This document shows positions 1-11,566 of a stretch of DNA of 64,000 bases, piece after piece. Every line of letters begins with the position of its first letter. The first letter of the stretch is position 1. The stretch covers positions 31,455,398-31,519,397 of the forward strand of contig OX352773.1 of assembly GCA_947095535.1 (NCBI GenBank). The letters run 5' to 3'. The notes below the pieces were generated by a model. The model ran no database searches and was not told the origin of the DNA. It was given only the letters and a program-made list of their open reading frames with translations. The translations under genes and the position numbers were made by a program. The stretch comes from Poecilobothrus nobilitatus (Eukaryota; Arthropoda; Insecta; Diptera; Dolichopodidae).

Positions 1-3000
1 CGTGGATTAGATTTTAATCCATTTCAAAATAATTTATTAGCTTCTGCTGCATCAGAGTCTGAGATATTTATTTGGGATTTGAATAATACATCGACTCCTA
101 TGGCACCAGGAACAAAAACACAACCTTTAGAAGATGTACAAAATGTAGCATGGAATCGTCAAGTTCAGCATATTTTATGTTCCGTATTTAGTTCAAGATG
201 TGTTATTTGGGATTTGCGTAAAAATGAACAGATAATGAAATTAAACGATTCTCAATCTCGTGTTCGATGGCGAGCAGTACAGTGGCATCCAGATGTTGCT
301 ACACAGCTTTGGTTAGCTTCAGAAGATGATTCAGCTCCTTATGTTCAACTGTGGGATTTACGATATGCTACAGCTCCTACAAAAACATTACAAATTCATA
401 ATCGTGGTATACTTGGTCTAACGTGGTGTCCCACAGATGTAGATATGATGATATCTTGTGCAAAAGATAATAAAATTATATGTTGGAATCCAAACAGTGA
501 AAATCCAAATGGTGAGATTTTGGGAGAAATCGCAACAACAATTCAATGGTATTCTGATGTTCAATGGTGTCCTAGAAATCCAGCTCTTATTGCTAGTTCA
601 AGTTTAGAAGGTAATGTTTCCGTATATTCTCTTTTTGGCGGAACTCATCATCAAGTACTTACTTCTAATAAAATTGCGGATTCTTTTCCGGGCATGGATC
701 AAATCGCACAAGCCCCTGTACCACAACAAACAACACAAGTTGTGTATAATGATTTAATAAAGCCTCCAAAATGGATGATGAAAAAAGCTGGTGTTTCATT
801 TGGTGTAAGTAATAATTTAAAACACTTAAATTGTTGAACAAAAAAATTTTTTTTAAATTTTTTTTAGTTTGGTGGAAAACTTTTATCATTTGGAAATAAA
901 ATTGGAAGAGAAGTAAAATTACATCAAGTTATTACAGAAGTAGAATTAGTAAATAGAGCAAATGCACTGGAAAAAACGTTAGAAGATGGAAATTATATCG
1001 AATACTGCAAGACTAAAGCAGATCAAATGTCAGATCAGAACGGGCGTTATTTGTGGTATTTTATTAAAGCAAATTTTGAAATAAGTCCACGAGAAGAAAT
1101 GTTGAATTTATTAGGTGATTAATGGAACTAAGTGTAAATAACGTATATTAACGTTTTTCTTTTCTAATATTTAGGTTACAATAAAGATGATATAACAAAT
1201 AAATTTAAAGGTAAAATTGATGATACTATTAATAGAAATCCTATTGAGAATGTAACTAATAAAATTGCGACTTTAACACATGTAAGTGTTTTTAAAAATA
1301 TCATTTTTTTTATTGATCTCTTTTAGTTTAGTTTAATAACTCTTTATTTTACAAATCTAATATTTATATTGTGATTAAATTCGTTTAACAACATACGAAT
1401 TATTTCAATTTTAAGTACAAAACGTATTTTATTACTCCTACTGTTCCTATAGTTTTTATTTGTAAAAAATGGTTTTTTTGTTGTAATATAACTAAACATT
1501 TAACTAAACTTTTAATTCACTTATTCGAACCCATTTAATTATAACAAACGCAGAGTGATTCATCTGAGGTTGAGGGTGATCAAAGCACTGATGATAGTAC
1601 AGATCTGTCGGTAAGGCAATAATGTTGGTTTCGCCATATTTTAACGAAATTAAAAAAAAAAACTTTTTTCATTTCTTATATGATTTACAAGTTAAATTTC
1701 TTTTTTTTAATTGTAATTTGCTTTTTATTTAATATACGTTATTATTTATTTGATAATTTCATATACAGAATTTGTTAATTAAAATATATTATTTGCTTTG
1801 TGTTTGAAGGGAGGTGACAGTAATGCGTTATTTGATGCTTTAGCTGAGGATAACAAATTGCAAAACCAAATATTGGAAAAGAAAAATCGAAAATATAAAA
1901 TTCCTATGGGTGACGATAATGATGGCTTTATATCAGAAGCTATTTTAAGCGGAAATATTGAGGCTGCTGTCGAATTATGCTTTAATTGTGATCGATCAGC
2001 TGAAGCTCTTATTATAGCTTCTACTGCAGGCATTGATTTTTTGAAAAATGTTCAATTTAAATATTTATTGAAACAAAATAATGAACTGTCCAATATAATA
2101 AGTGCACTGATTCAAAATGATTGGATTGATGTAATATCTAATTGCAACATTGAATCATGGAAAGAAGCTTTGATGGCTGCATTGACACACAGTGATGCAC
2201 GTCTAGAAGATCTTTGTGGTAAGTAAAATTTATTGCCAAAAACATGTATTAAATCTAATCTTTCATTTCTGTTAGTTAAATTAGGTGAACGTTTACAAGC
2301 GGAATCTACAGATTTTAATTTAATGTGGAAGGCCTTGTTTTGTTATATATGTGCTGGAAATGTAGAAAAATTAGTTGAAGGTTGGTTAAAACTAAGAAAT
2401 CGAAAAACCAACACAAAACTTTCAACGTCAGAATTACAAGATTTAGTCGAAATTGTTATGTTGCTTAAAAAATCGCTTGAACTTCGTGGCAATCCTGTTC
2501 AAGCTTCTGGACAATTAGCAGAATTTTTAGCCCAATATGCTGGAATATTAGCAACGCAAGGTGCTTTAGATACAGCACTTTCATATTTAGGCCCTAGCGA
2601 AGATTCGTCTTTAGAAGAATTACGAGAACGATTGTATTTTGCTTTAGGTCATAAACAAATTTGCGCTACAAACTATGGACGTACACGTACTATAAGTCAA
2701 AATATGTATGGTCGGCCTTCATTAACATCAGCAACTTCAACAATTCCAAATCAACGATATAATCAACCTAGAAACTCATTTTCGAATCCTGTGTCGGCCA
2801 TGCCACCGGCAAATCCAATAATGAATACTTTTAATACTGGACTTCCAGGACAAATCCAAACACCACAATGGGGTATACCACCACCGGTTTCAAGTAATAT
2901 ACCTCCAGTGCCGACCTTTAATGCTGTACAACCATTGCATCAAAATTCTGTATTAAATCAAACACCACAACCACCAGCACCTGTATTTGCACCACCACCA

Positions 3001-5574
3001 CCTTCAAATAAATTACCATCAGTAAACGATTCACTTAATCCTCAAAGACCTTCAAGTGTAGGATCACAGGGCAGTGGAACATTGACACGGAAATATGTTG
3101 TAGATCCGTCAGTCAATTCTGGTCCAGCATATGGTCAAATGGGTGTATTTAATCCTGGAACACAAACAAATTATGTAGGAAATACTAATGCTCAATCCTA
3201 TAACTCTCCTTATAACAATAATAATCAAATGAATCAGAATTTAAGTAATCCACCAAATACTATATCAAATCAAAATTTCAAACCGTTTGTTCCAACTCAA
3301 CAAGGACCAATGGGAAATATGAACAACATGAATACCGGTTTTCCAAGTGGAATACCAGGTATTGAAACAGCTCAGTCAGCATTACCACCACCTCCTCCAG
3401 TTGGAAATCGCAATCCTACTCCACCACCCGGTTGGAATGATCCCCCACCATTATCTTCTTCCATGAGACACGTAAGAAATTATTTCATAATTAACCTTTA
3501 TTATCTGTAATCCAATGCTAAAATATTATTTTATTTTGCTATTAAGTATTTTTGCAGCAAATATTTATACAGCACATTTTTAATTTAAGCTTCGAAATGT
3601 AAAAATTTCAATAAATAAAGAAAACCAAAATAGATCGTGCAAAAAAGCTTAATAAAACGCAATATTCACTCCTGCAAATAATTTTTAAAAGAATATGTAT
3701 TATTTTCTATTGAATAACATAATTTTCAAATTTAAATTCTTAGAATAATTTAAGAATCATTTATAATAAACAGAATGAAATGTCTGCAAAGCATGCAGGA
3801 ACTAGGAAATGGCAGAAAATAATTAATGCTCATAACAATTCTTCTTCATCAAATGAGAAAAAAAAATCTAAAAATCAAGACACCTTCATGTTTCAGGTAG
3901 AAGACATAAAATATACGAACGTGTAGTTTATTTTTTTTAAATTGCGTTTTTAATATTTGGTTTTTATTTAGGTTTAAATGAGTGCAATTTTTTTTTTATT
4001 TTGCAGCTAATTAATCATTTTAATCTGTTCAAATATTAATTCCTTCATTACAGACATAAAGGAAAAAAATTTCATACATAGAACCTAACTATCATGTACC
4101 ATATATTTTAAATGTATACGCATGTATAAGGAAACAAAACCCGGTATACTCATAAAATAAATTAATTTCTTTATTTTTTCTATACAGCTGCAAATATTTT
4201 AAATTTGATGGCTTTTATAATTTACATTCTTGCAATCATTAACATGTCTATTACTTGCATAACTAAATTTTTTGAATGTTATTTTAATACCCATTCGGAA
4301 GGCTTATTAAAATGACTGTAAAGAATAGATCTAAAAATTTATTTTATCAATTTAAAATTGAATGGCAAACAAAAATTTTAAAACTTAAAATGACAAACTT
4401 ACGTACATATATAACTAGGAAAAACATCATTTATTGTATCAGATTTGATTTTATCTTGTTTTTTTTTTTGTATTTTTGCTTTCTTTTAAAAAAATTTTAC
4501 CTTTATTGCACGTTATATTAACCAAAATAACTTGATATATATATTATAATTTCTGATTTGAAAACAAAAAAAAAAAATAATACAGTAAAGTTTTTTTAAT
4601 TCTTATAATACAAAATTTTAAAACCAAAATTAATTAAATAAATCAAAATTTTCATCGCATTTTTCTTTTATCGTACAGCCAAAAACTGAAGCTCCTATTG
4701 TAGCTCCGATAACACATCCTATATTTGGAACTATGGATTCAAATCAAAATGGTTATATGGATCCCAATTCTCATTATCAAGTATATAAAAATTTACAATT
4801 TAATAACACAATTTCAAAAAAAAAAATTATATTTTTGTTGTAGCAATCTAATCTGCCATCTGGTCCACCAGGTTTTAACCCAACACCAACACATCAATCA
4901 TTACAACAACAACAACATCAACAACAACAACCAATAGATAATCAAAATTATTTTTCATCAGGTCATAATCAAATGAATTTCAAAACCCAAGCAATAGCAA
5001 ATCAAGGATATCATCCACAATCTCAGGATGTAATGCAGATGCAACAACAACAACAACAGCAACAGCAACAACAACAAAGACAACCCGAAACTCCAAAACA
5101 AAAGCCACCATTACCAGAAGAATATATTTATATGCAGACAGTATTAGAAGAGTTAAAAAATCAATGCATGAATGTGGCTTCAGATTTGGTAAAAATAAAA
5201 TTATAAATTATTTTATGATAATAGATTTAAAATTTATTTATTTTATTTTTTCAATAGCGAACGAAAAAGAAAGTACAAGATGTTACGAAACGATTGGAAT
5301 ATCTTTATGATACTTTGACAGAAAGAAGAGTATGAAATTTTTATTAAATTAAATACAAATTTTTAGAATATTTTTGCATTTTTAGCTCTCCCAAAACACT
5401 ATAAACGCTTTAAATCAAATTGTACAATTTTTACAAAGTGGAGATTATGGTAATGCATTAGCAGCACATACCCAAATAGTATCTGGTCCAGATTTTTCAC
5501 AAACTGCAAATTTTATGCCTGGAATTAAAGTTTTAGTTCAAACCGCATCTGAATTGAAAGTGTATTTACAATAA
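1..5574 (+). CDS. SEC31: Protein transport protein Sec31 (COPII outer coat), 3' part of gene
   Basis: This gene encodes the large subunit of the Sec13-Sec31 outer cage of COPII vesicles, which bud from ER exit sites. Coding exons: 1-804 (open at the window edge), 868-1114, 1175-1281, 1554-1610, 1810-2218, 2276-3471, 4679-4780, 4844-5188, 5258-5329 and 5386-5574. They join in frame to 1175 residues plus TAA; roughly 100 N-terminal residues are missing. The first exon is WD40 repeats (IFIWDLN near residue 22, IWDLR at 69-73, QLWDLR at 116-121). The first junction restores the family's SFGFGGKL and the second restores LLGY. Exons 1810-2218 and the start of 2276-3471 are the alpha-solenoid (CYICAGNVEKLV). 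A long Pro/Gln/Asn-rich stretch follows, with a CAA/CAG run at 5041-5080. The last exons are the conserved C-terminal helical domain (HTQIVSGPDFSQ, FMPGIKVLV). One donor, GTGATT at 1115, is weak but required by the phase. Family identity is near certain. Confidence 0.97.
3774..3896 (+). CDS. SEC31: Candidate cassette exon of Sec31
   Basis: This lies inside the 1.2-kb intron between exons 2276-3471 and 4679-4780. It is 41 open codons in phase 0 on both sides, preceded by a CAG acceptor and followed by a GTAGAA donor, so inclusion or skipping both keep the Sec31 frame. The predicted insert starts NEMSAKHAGTRKWQKIIN, continues Ser/Asn/Lys-rich and ends DTFMFQ. It would sit in the flexible proline-rich region just before the conserved PKTEAPIVAPITHP segment. 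I do not recognise the insert in other Sec31 proteins, and the donor is not strong. A chance open frame is possible in a 123-nt stretch, but matching phase at both ends makes it worth listing. Confidence 0.45.
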
Positions 5575-7192
5575 AATTGCAAAGTACTTTATGAGACCAT
5601 TTTTTTTTTTCTAAATAAATTTATGTATTTTTGTTTTAAATATATATATATATATTTTATTTGTTTTGTTGTAGATTAATCATACATATTATAATATTAA
5701 AGTTAAAATTAATCAAAAAAAAAAAAAATACATAAATTTCTCAATATGTGTATTGTATTGTTGTACTCTATAATTTTTTTATAGGTGCTTTTTAAAAGTC
5801 TGTTATTATAACTAAGAAACCTAATTAAAATGATTTCTAAAATTTATAATGAATTAATACCGATTTGATATATGAGAGAAAATATATTATATAAAAAAAA
5901 AAACTAATAAATTCGACAAAAAAAAAATTAAAAATTTTTAAAACCAAATGTGTTTTATTATATAAATAAATTAAATACAAATAAAACAAATACAAATATT
6001 TTTTTTTTGTTATTTTTAATTACGGTAAGCTGGTTCTCGTTGAAGCATAGATAAAATTATTGTCGTGCATAATTGTAGAAACAAAAACATATTAAAATGA
6101 AAAATAATTAAAGCCGACATTAAGCGTATACTTGTGTACACACACACAAATAAAAAAAAAAAAATGATGTGGAAAAAATTGTATGAAAAAGTTTTTTTTA
6201 CATTTTCTATTTTTGCTATTATATTTTAATGACAATTAGAACAACTGGTTATACATGCCCCACTTTCTGATGGTAAGAAAATTAATAATTTTATGCCAGT
6301 GTATATAAATTGATATATATTTTAGTTGAATAGGAATAAATTCAAATTAATTTCCAAGAATACTTAAAAAAAAACTGTTATTTACATTCTAATATAATTT
6401 TTTTTAATGATTCAATGTAAAATGTAACTCACATTTCAATAGAAAATCTTTTTTCATTTAGCGAATGAGATAATACTTATTAAATAATACGAAAATCAAT
6501 AACCAATAATTCTATTAATTTATTTTAAATTATAAAAATAAAATTAAATTTATGGAAATAAAAAGAGATTTTTATCTATTGAATTATCAATTTTTATTAC
6601 AGAATTTACTACAAAAAAATATTCATCTAATAAAAAACATTTCTGATAAGTAGAATTAAAAAAAATATTTCTATGTAAAAATAGAATAGAAAAAAAACCA
6701 TTTTTCTTAAATTATTTATAAATAAAAAAAAAATGACTAGGTAATAAATATTTTTCATATAAATTTTCAAATTTCACTCAATTTTATATATTTTTTTTTT
6801 TTATCATATAATGTATTAATTCTATTTATATCCAAAAAAAGAGATTCTAAAAATCTAAATTAATGTTGTATATGTATGTATAATATTCGAAACATAAATA
6901 TATTATAATTGTAGAATTTTTTTTTATATAATATAATAATAATATGTAATTATAAAAAAGTTATGTACTATAAGGTTACTACTTCTAAAATTTTACTTTT
7001 AATTCTTGAACAAACAATTTTTTTTTTAACTTTCAATTCTTAAATTTAATTAAGTCTTTTATCTTATATATCTACCAATATATTTTCAGATACATTAAGT
7101 CATACCTTAACTTTTGATTAGTCTAAGATATGTTTTGGAGATTCGTTAAAATTTGGAAGTCAATGATTTATAAATCTTTTTAAAAAGATGTT
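5575..7192. other. Convergent intergenic region, 3' UTRs
   Basis: This stretch separates the 3' ends of Sec31 (+) and the phosphoesterase (-). It is A/T homopolymer-rich with no open frame or repeat that I can classify. There is a (TA)n run at about 5640-5656 and a short CA run near 6138. Confidence 0.6.
5614..5619 (+). other. Polyadenylation signal of Sec31
   Basis: AATAAA lies 40 nt after the Sec31 stop codon and is the first canonical hexamer downstream. In DNA this AT-rich the motif is common by chance, so position is the main support. Confidence 0.4.
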
Positions 7193-8622
7193 TTAAAGTT
7201 GAGGTATATAGGAAGTAATATCTAAATTGTTTCGTTTACCCAATCTAATTGGACATCTAAGAACTATAATGAAAATTAAACTTAAAATTGCTACTGTAGC
7301 AACCCAAAATAAGTATATTAATAATGAAATAAAACGACTAAAATTCCAAAGAACTGTATAACGAAGAATATTGTTATCTACAAAGCAAAAAAAAAAAAAA
7401 AATTAAAATATAAAATTTATAATAAAAATATTCTAAAAACATAGAAATATAATAATATTCATATATAAAAACAAATTACCAAATACTGCTGATCCATAAC
7501 CAATTTTCATTTTTCCCATTCTATATGATGTTGTAGGCACCATTATTTCTAAAAATTCATGATCATCTTTTAATTTCATTAAATCATATTCCAAAATTTT
7601 ATTTGTATAAAGTTCTTGTGAACTGGACGATGGAAATAAAAAAATTCGTGATTCATGCCAATGTGCCGAAAAAATTACATGTGGATCTAAATCATTTAAA
7701 ACATTTCTCATTAATGGACCACCAGACAATAATAATGGCATGTGTGTTACACCAATTCTTAATCGGTCATAATTATTCATTGGATCTGGATTTGTAAAAT
7801 CCATTAACATTCGATTTATTTTAAAAAATCGCATTTTATTATCATAATCAAATAAATCTTCATGCATAAATTCAATTTCAAATCTTCTTATATTTGAATT
7901 TGAAATATATTCTCCATTTTCACCTCCAATATCATTGTCACCAGGTACGTGAATACGCTAAAAATAATTAAGTTATCTATTTAATTTTGTTTTAATTTTT
8001 AACTAAAAACAATAGCTTACTCTTGGGTTAATTTGTGTGCTAAATGTGTCTTGAAATCGATCTACATAAGTTTTAAAATGATATGGTGATGCAATATTTC
8101 CTTCATCTAATAAATCGCCCAAAAAGCATATAATATCAGGTTTTGTAAAATGTACTGCTTTTCTGAATGTGTTTTTTAAATATCTAAAAAAAAAATTGCC
8201 AAACGGTGCAGAGTACAAGTAACACTATTGCATTTTTCTCACCTATCTGAATCTTTTCGAGCTAAACTACTGTAAACCTTATTTTCATTTTCGAATCCAA
8301 GTAATTGAGGATCTGCTACAAAAAGAATGCGTGTACAGTTTCCTAAAAGGAAATAATACCAAAAATATTTAATTTTTAAATGTATTTTAGTGTAAATGGC
8401 TACCTGAGTAACAATCAAGTGTATTCCACCATACTGGGGTGATAGAATAAATGAAGCTTTCATTGAAAAATATTACAAATAACGTTGTTATAACAAGACC
8501 TCTTTTAAACAATCTTCAGTGATTTAATAAATAAAAATAAAAAAATTAGTATAGGCATATTTACATATTATGCACATTAAACAAAAAATAGATTACTTGT
8601 TCAGTATTCTAGTGGAAACCAT
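7193..8622 (-). CDS. Membrane-anchored metallophosphoesterase, Cdc1/Ted1/MPPE1 (PGAP5) group
   Basis: Exons read on the minus strand are 8622-8597, 8513-8404, 8342-8243, 8183-8021, 7957-7480 and 7377-7193, giving 353 residues in frame. The start MVSTRILNK is preferred over the ATG at 8463, because only the other frame yields the conserved VWWNTLDCYS leading into ILFVADPQLLG after the 61-nt intron. Residues about 14-31 are an N-terminal membrane anchor and about 305-335 (FISLLIYLFWVATVAILSLI) a C-terminal one, enclosing a lumenal-type catalytic domain. Metal motifs are ADPQ (56-58), GDLLDEG (101-107), GDND (139-142), THMP (His205) and AHWH (His232, His234). In MPPE1/PGAP5 the family removes ethanolamine phosphate from GPI-anchor mannose at ER exit; yeast Cdc1 and Ted1 are relatives. 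The DPQ and GDND variants suggest the second, less studied insect paralogue rather than MPPE1 itself, so the exact substrate is inference. Confidence 0.9.
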
Positions 8623-9981
8623 CATTGAAAGTTTTCGTATGATTTCATTTCGGTTTAAAACATCAGTATTTTATTAGGTGGGTTTTAGTATTTATTTGTA
8701 CAATATTAAAAACTTTATTTTTAAATTTTTTTGAATTTACTTGAAAATTATAAAATTCGTGCAAAATGTATTAAACATTTTTCTTTAAAAATTCGTTAAT
8801 GATGAGCAATTTTTTTGTAAACCGTAAGGTTTCTTAATCTAATTAAAAAAGCTTTTAAAAAAAGACATCACATCTATAATATTTATTTTTATAAATTGTT
8901 TTTAAACAATGCTTAAAATAAGAAAAAAAAAAAATTTTCTTTAAATGTCAAAATTTTTGTAGATTTCAAAACATATGATTCATGTTGCATTTCTCTTACA
9001 AATTAATAACAAGATTGCATTTTTGCTTTTTGAAATTTGCGATGATATTATTCACAATAGTTTTCTAAAAGTTTGTGAGAATTCAAAAATCGAAAAAGTG
9101 AGATTTCGAAAATGAAGACCTGTGGAAAAATTCAATTTAGAAAATATAATATATTGTACGTCTTCTTAAGAATTTAAAATGTATTTTTTCCTTTTTTAAC
9201 TTGGTGTAATCATTTCTCCACCATTCAATAATTTTATTTACAAACATTATTGACAAGTTTTTACGAAAAAAAAAAACAATTTTTTTAAAACTTGTAAAAT
9301 GCACAATGTATATTATGTAGTAAAATTACTACGAACAACCAAATGTGAATATCTTTGACAATTTTTGAAATTGAAATTAATGAAAATAAAAAATAATCAA
9401 AAACTCTCCAGAATGTAATTAGTTAGTGACTACTGTTGTCAAATAACATCTCACATCAGTCATCACATCACTCACATTGTACATAATCTATAAATTATAC
9501 AAATTTATTTTTGTAATATGTTTGGTAACATAAAAAGCGGGACGGGAAGTGTAAGTAGGCTTCTTTTATCTTCCATTTTCTTTCAAATAAAATAAATGAA
9601 AAATAAAATTAAATTGAATATTTTTCGTATAATTTTTGTTTGTTTTTTAAATGTTTGTTAAGTGATTATTTTGGTTAAATTTGTTTATTTTTTACAGATA
9701 AATTCAAAATTATATTTTATTTTTGGTGAAAATAAAATTTGTCTGATTTTTTAAACAAGTAAAACTGTACCTTATATAACAGATGTTTTGTAGTCTAAAA
9801 AACTTATGCTTATAAATTTGTGTTTGGGTGTTAAATAATTGTGTGTGTTTTCCAAAGCTTTATTTGTACATACTTTATAAAATATTATTTAAGCTTGCTG
9901 AAAGTAGTACGTAGTAGTAGCGTTTCATAAACTTCAAGTTTTCACTATTGTGAATAACTCATAATTGCATTGTCGCCAACG
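8623..9981. promoter_or_regulatory. Divergent intergenic region between phosphoesterase and bleomycin hydrolase
   Basis: This 1.36-kb region lies between two head-to-head start codons and must hold both promoters and 5' UTRs. I see no clear core-promoter motif. The only structured part is 9518-9754, a possible two-exon short ORF listed separately. A mildly GC-richer stretch (9900-10000) precedes the hydrolase start. Confidence 0.45.
9518..9754 (+). CDS. Possible spliced short ORF, 29 codons
   Basis: An ATG at 9518 opens 11 codons (MFGNIKSGTGS), followed by a perfect GTAAGT donor at 9551. A pyrimidine-rich TTTTTTACAG acceptor ends at 9697. Joining them continues in frame for 18 more codons, ending FGENKICLIF and a TAA at 9752-9754. 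I do not recognise the peptide. It may instead be a 5' UTR exon pair of bleomycin hydrolase that carries an upstream ORF: its phase does not fit direct splicing onto the hydrolase exon at 10084. The splice sites are better than chance, but the coding claim is weak. Confidence 0.22.
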
Positions 9982-11512
9982 ATGTGGAAGATGAAGTTAG
10001 CACTTTTTTGTAGATTGGAGAAGTACAGTTTTTTGTCAATTCATATTTGTCAATAATAATTAAAATTTGGTTATTCTTTCCAGCAATTCCAGCAAAGGTT
10101 TATTAAAAAATAATATATCCAATTATTATAAGACTTTTAAAACACTAAGAATGGTTTCAACTGCTCCAATTACACCAGCAAAAACAGATGAATGGAGAGA
10201 AGCATTTTATAAAGAACCGAAAAATATTTTAGCTCAAAATGTTTGCTCTAGATTTGATCCATTTGACGTGTGTTTATCTAGAAAAAAATTTGAAGATACC
10301 ACACATTATTTTCAATTTAAAATTGAAAATGAAGGTAAACCAGTAACTCATCAAAAAAACAGCGGTAGATGTTGGTTATTTGCTGCTCTTAATTGTGTTC
10401 GCGTACCATTCATGAAAAAGTTCAATTTAGACGAATTTGAATTTTCGCAATCACATTTATTTTTTTGGGATAAAATTGAACGTTGCAATTATTTCTTAAA
10501 TAATATTGCAAAAACTTTGGATGAAGAAGTTGAAGGACGTCTAATTTCATTTCTATTACATGATCCAACTTCTGATGGTGGTCAATGGGATATGTTAGTA
10601 AATTTGATTAATAAGCATGGGTTAATGCCAAAGAGTTGTTTTCCTGAAAGTTTCAGCAGTGAAGCTAGTATGCGTATGAACCAAATACTTAAAAGTAAAT
10701 TACGTGAATATTCGAAAATTTTAAGAGATTTACATAGTGTGTGCAATGATGAAAAAGTAATTCAGAAAAAAATTACTGAAATGATGGGTGAAATATATAA
10801 AGTTGTTGGAATTTGTTTAGGAATACCACCAGAAAAATTCAAATGGCATTATTATGATAAAACCAAAACTTATAATTTTATTGGACCGATTACTGCTTTA
10901 GATTTTTACGAAACTTATGTAAAACCTGTGTTTAATGTTGAAGATAAAGTTTGTTTAGTTACGGATCCAAGACCCAGCAATCATTATGGTCAAGCTTATA
11001 CTGTTGAATATCTTGGAAATGTTGTTGGTGGTAGACCAGTCCTTTATAATAATCAACCAGTTGAACTTCTGATGGATTTGGTAACGAAAAGTTTAAAAAA
11101 AGGCGACCCTGTTTGGTTTGGATGTGAAGTATCAAAAAGATTTGCTGGCAAACAAGGCATTGAAGATTTACATATTCATGATTTTAAATTAGCTTTTGAT
11201 ATAGATATTCAAGTTGGAATGTCTAAAGCTGATAGATTAATATATGGTGAGTCTGCTATGACACATGCTATGGTTTTTACAGCTGTATCAATAGATGAAG
11301 AAGGAAACCCATATAAGTTTCGTGTTGAAAATTCTTGGGGAGAAGATCGCGGAGATAAAGGTTATTTAGTTATGACTGCTGATTGGTTTAAAGAATTTTT
11401 ATTTGAAATCGTTGTTGATAAGTCAATTGTTCCTGAAGAGGTATTAAAAGTTTTTGAAATGCAACCAATTGTTCTTCCAGCTTGGGATCCAATGGGAACA
11501 TTAGCCAAATAA
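9982..11512 (+). CDS. BLMH: Bleomycin hydrolase (papain-like C1B cysteine aminopeptidase)
   Basis: This is a cysteine aminopeptidase that forms a hexameric barrel in the cytosol and trims peptides and homocysteine thiolactone. Exons 9982-10022 and 10084-11512 join in phase across a 61-nt intron to give 489 residues. Catalytic residues are intact: Cys in SGRCWLF (codon 10370-10372), His in THAMVF (11264-11266) and Asn in VENSWGEDRGDKGY (11330-11332). Numbered from the internal Met at 10151 these are Cys74, His372 and Asn394, essentially the human positions. The C-terminal tail LPAWDPMGTLAK, which reaches into the active site in this family, is complete. The first exon adds 36 residues before that Met, rich in Lys/Arg/Asn with only one acidic residue, so two protein forms are possible: long from 9982 and classical 453-aa from 10151. 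Family identity is certain; use of the upstream start is inferred. Confidence 0.96.
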
Positions 11513-11529
11513 AGAAGTTTTTTTTTTAA

Positions 11530-11535
11530 AATAAA
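11530..11535 (+). other. Polyadenylation signal of bleomycin hydrolase
   Basis: AATAAA lies 18 nt after the TAA stop and just before a (TA)n run at about 11536-11562. Position is the main support. Confidence 0.35.

Positions 11536-11562
<27 letters not shown>
11536..11562. repeat. (TA)n microsatellite
   Basis: About 13 uninterrupted TA units directly downstream of the bleomycin hydrolase stop codon. Confidence 0.9.

Positions 11563-11566
<4 letters not shown>

Noticed and set aside
665..889. Minus-strand frame opposite Sec31 exon 1
   Set aside because: It is the antisense shadow of a conserved exon and crosses its donor site.
4312..4521. 69-codon frame in the Sec31 intron
   Set aside because: Low-complexity Lys/Phe/Ile translation of AT-rich intron DNA with poly-T tracts; phase and splice sites do not support an exon.
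8239..8463. ATG at 8463 as start of the phosphoesterase
   Set aside because: That frame runs into the intron. The other frame gives the conserved VWWNTLDCYS before the splice and joins in phase to an upstream ATG exon at 8622.
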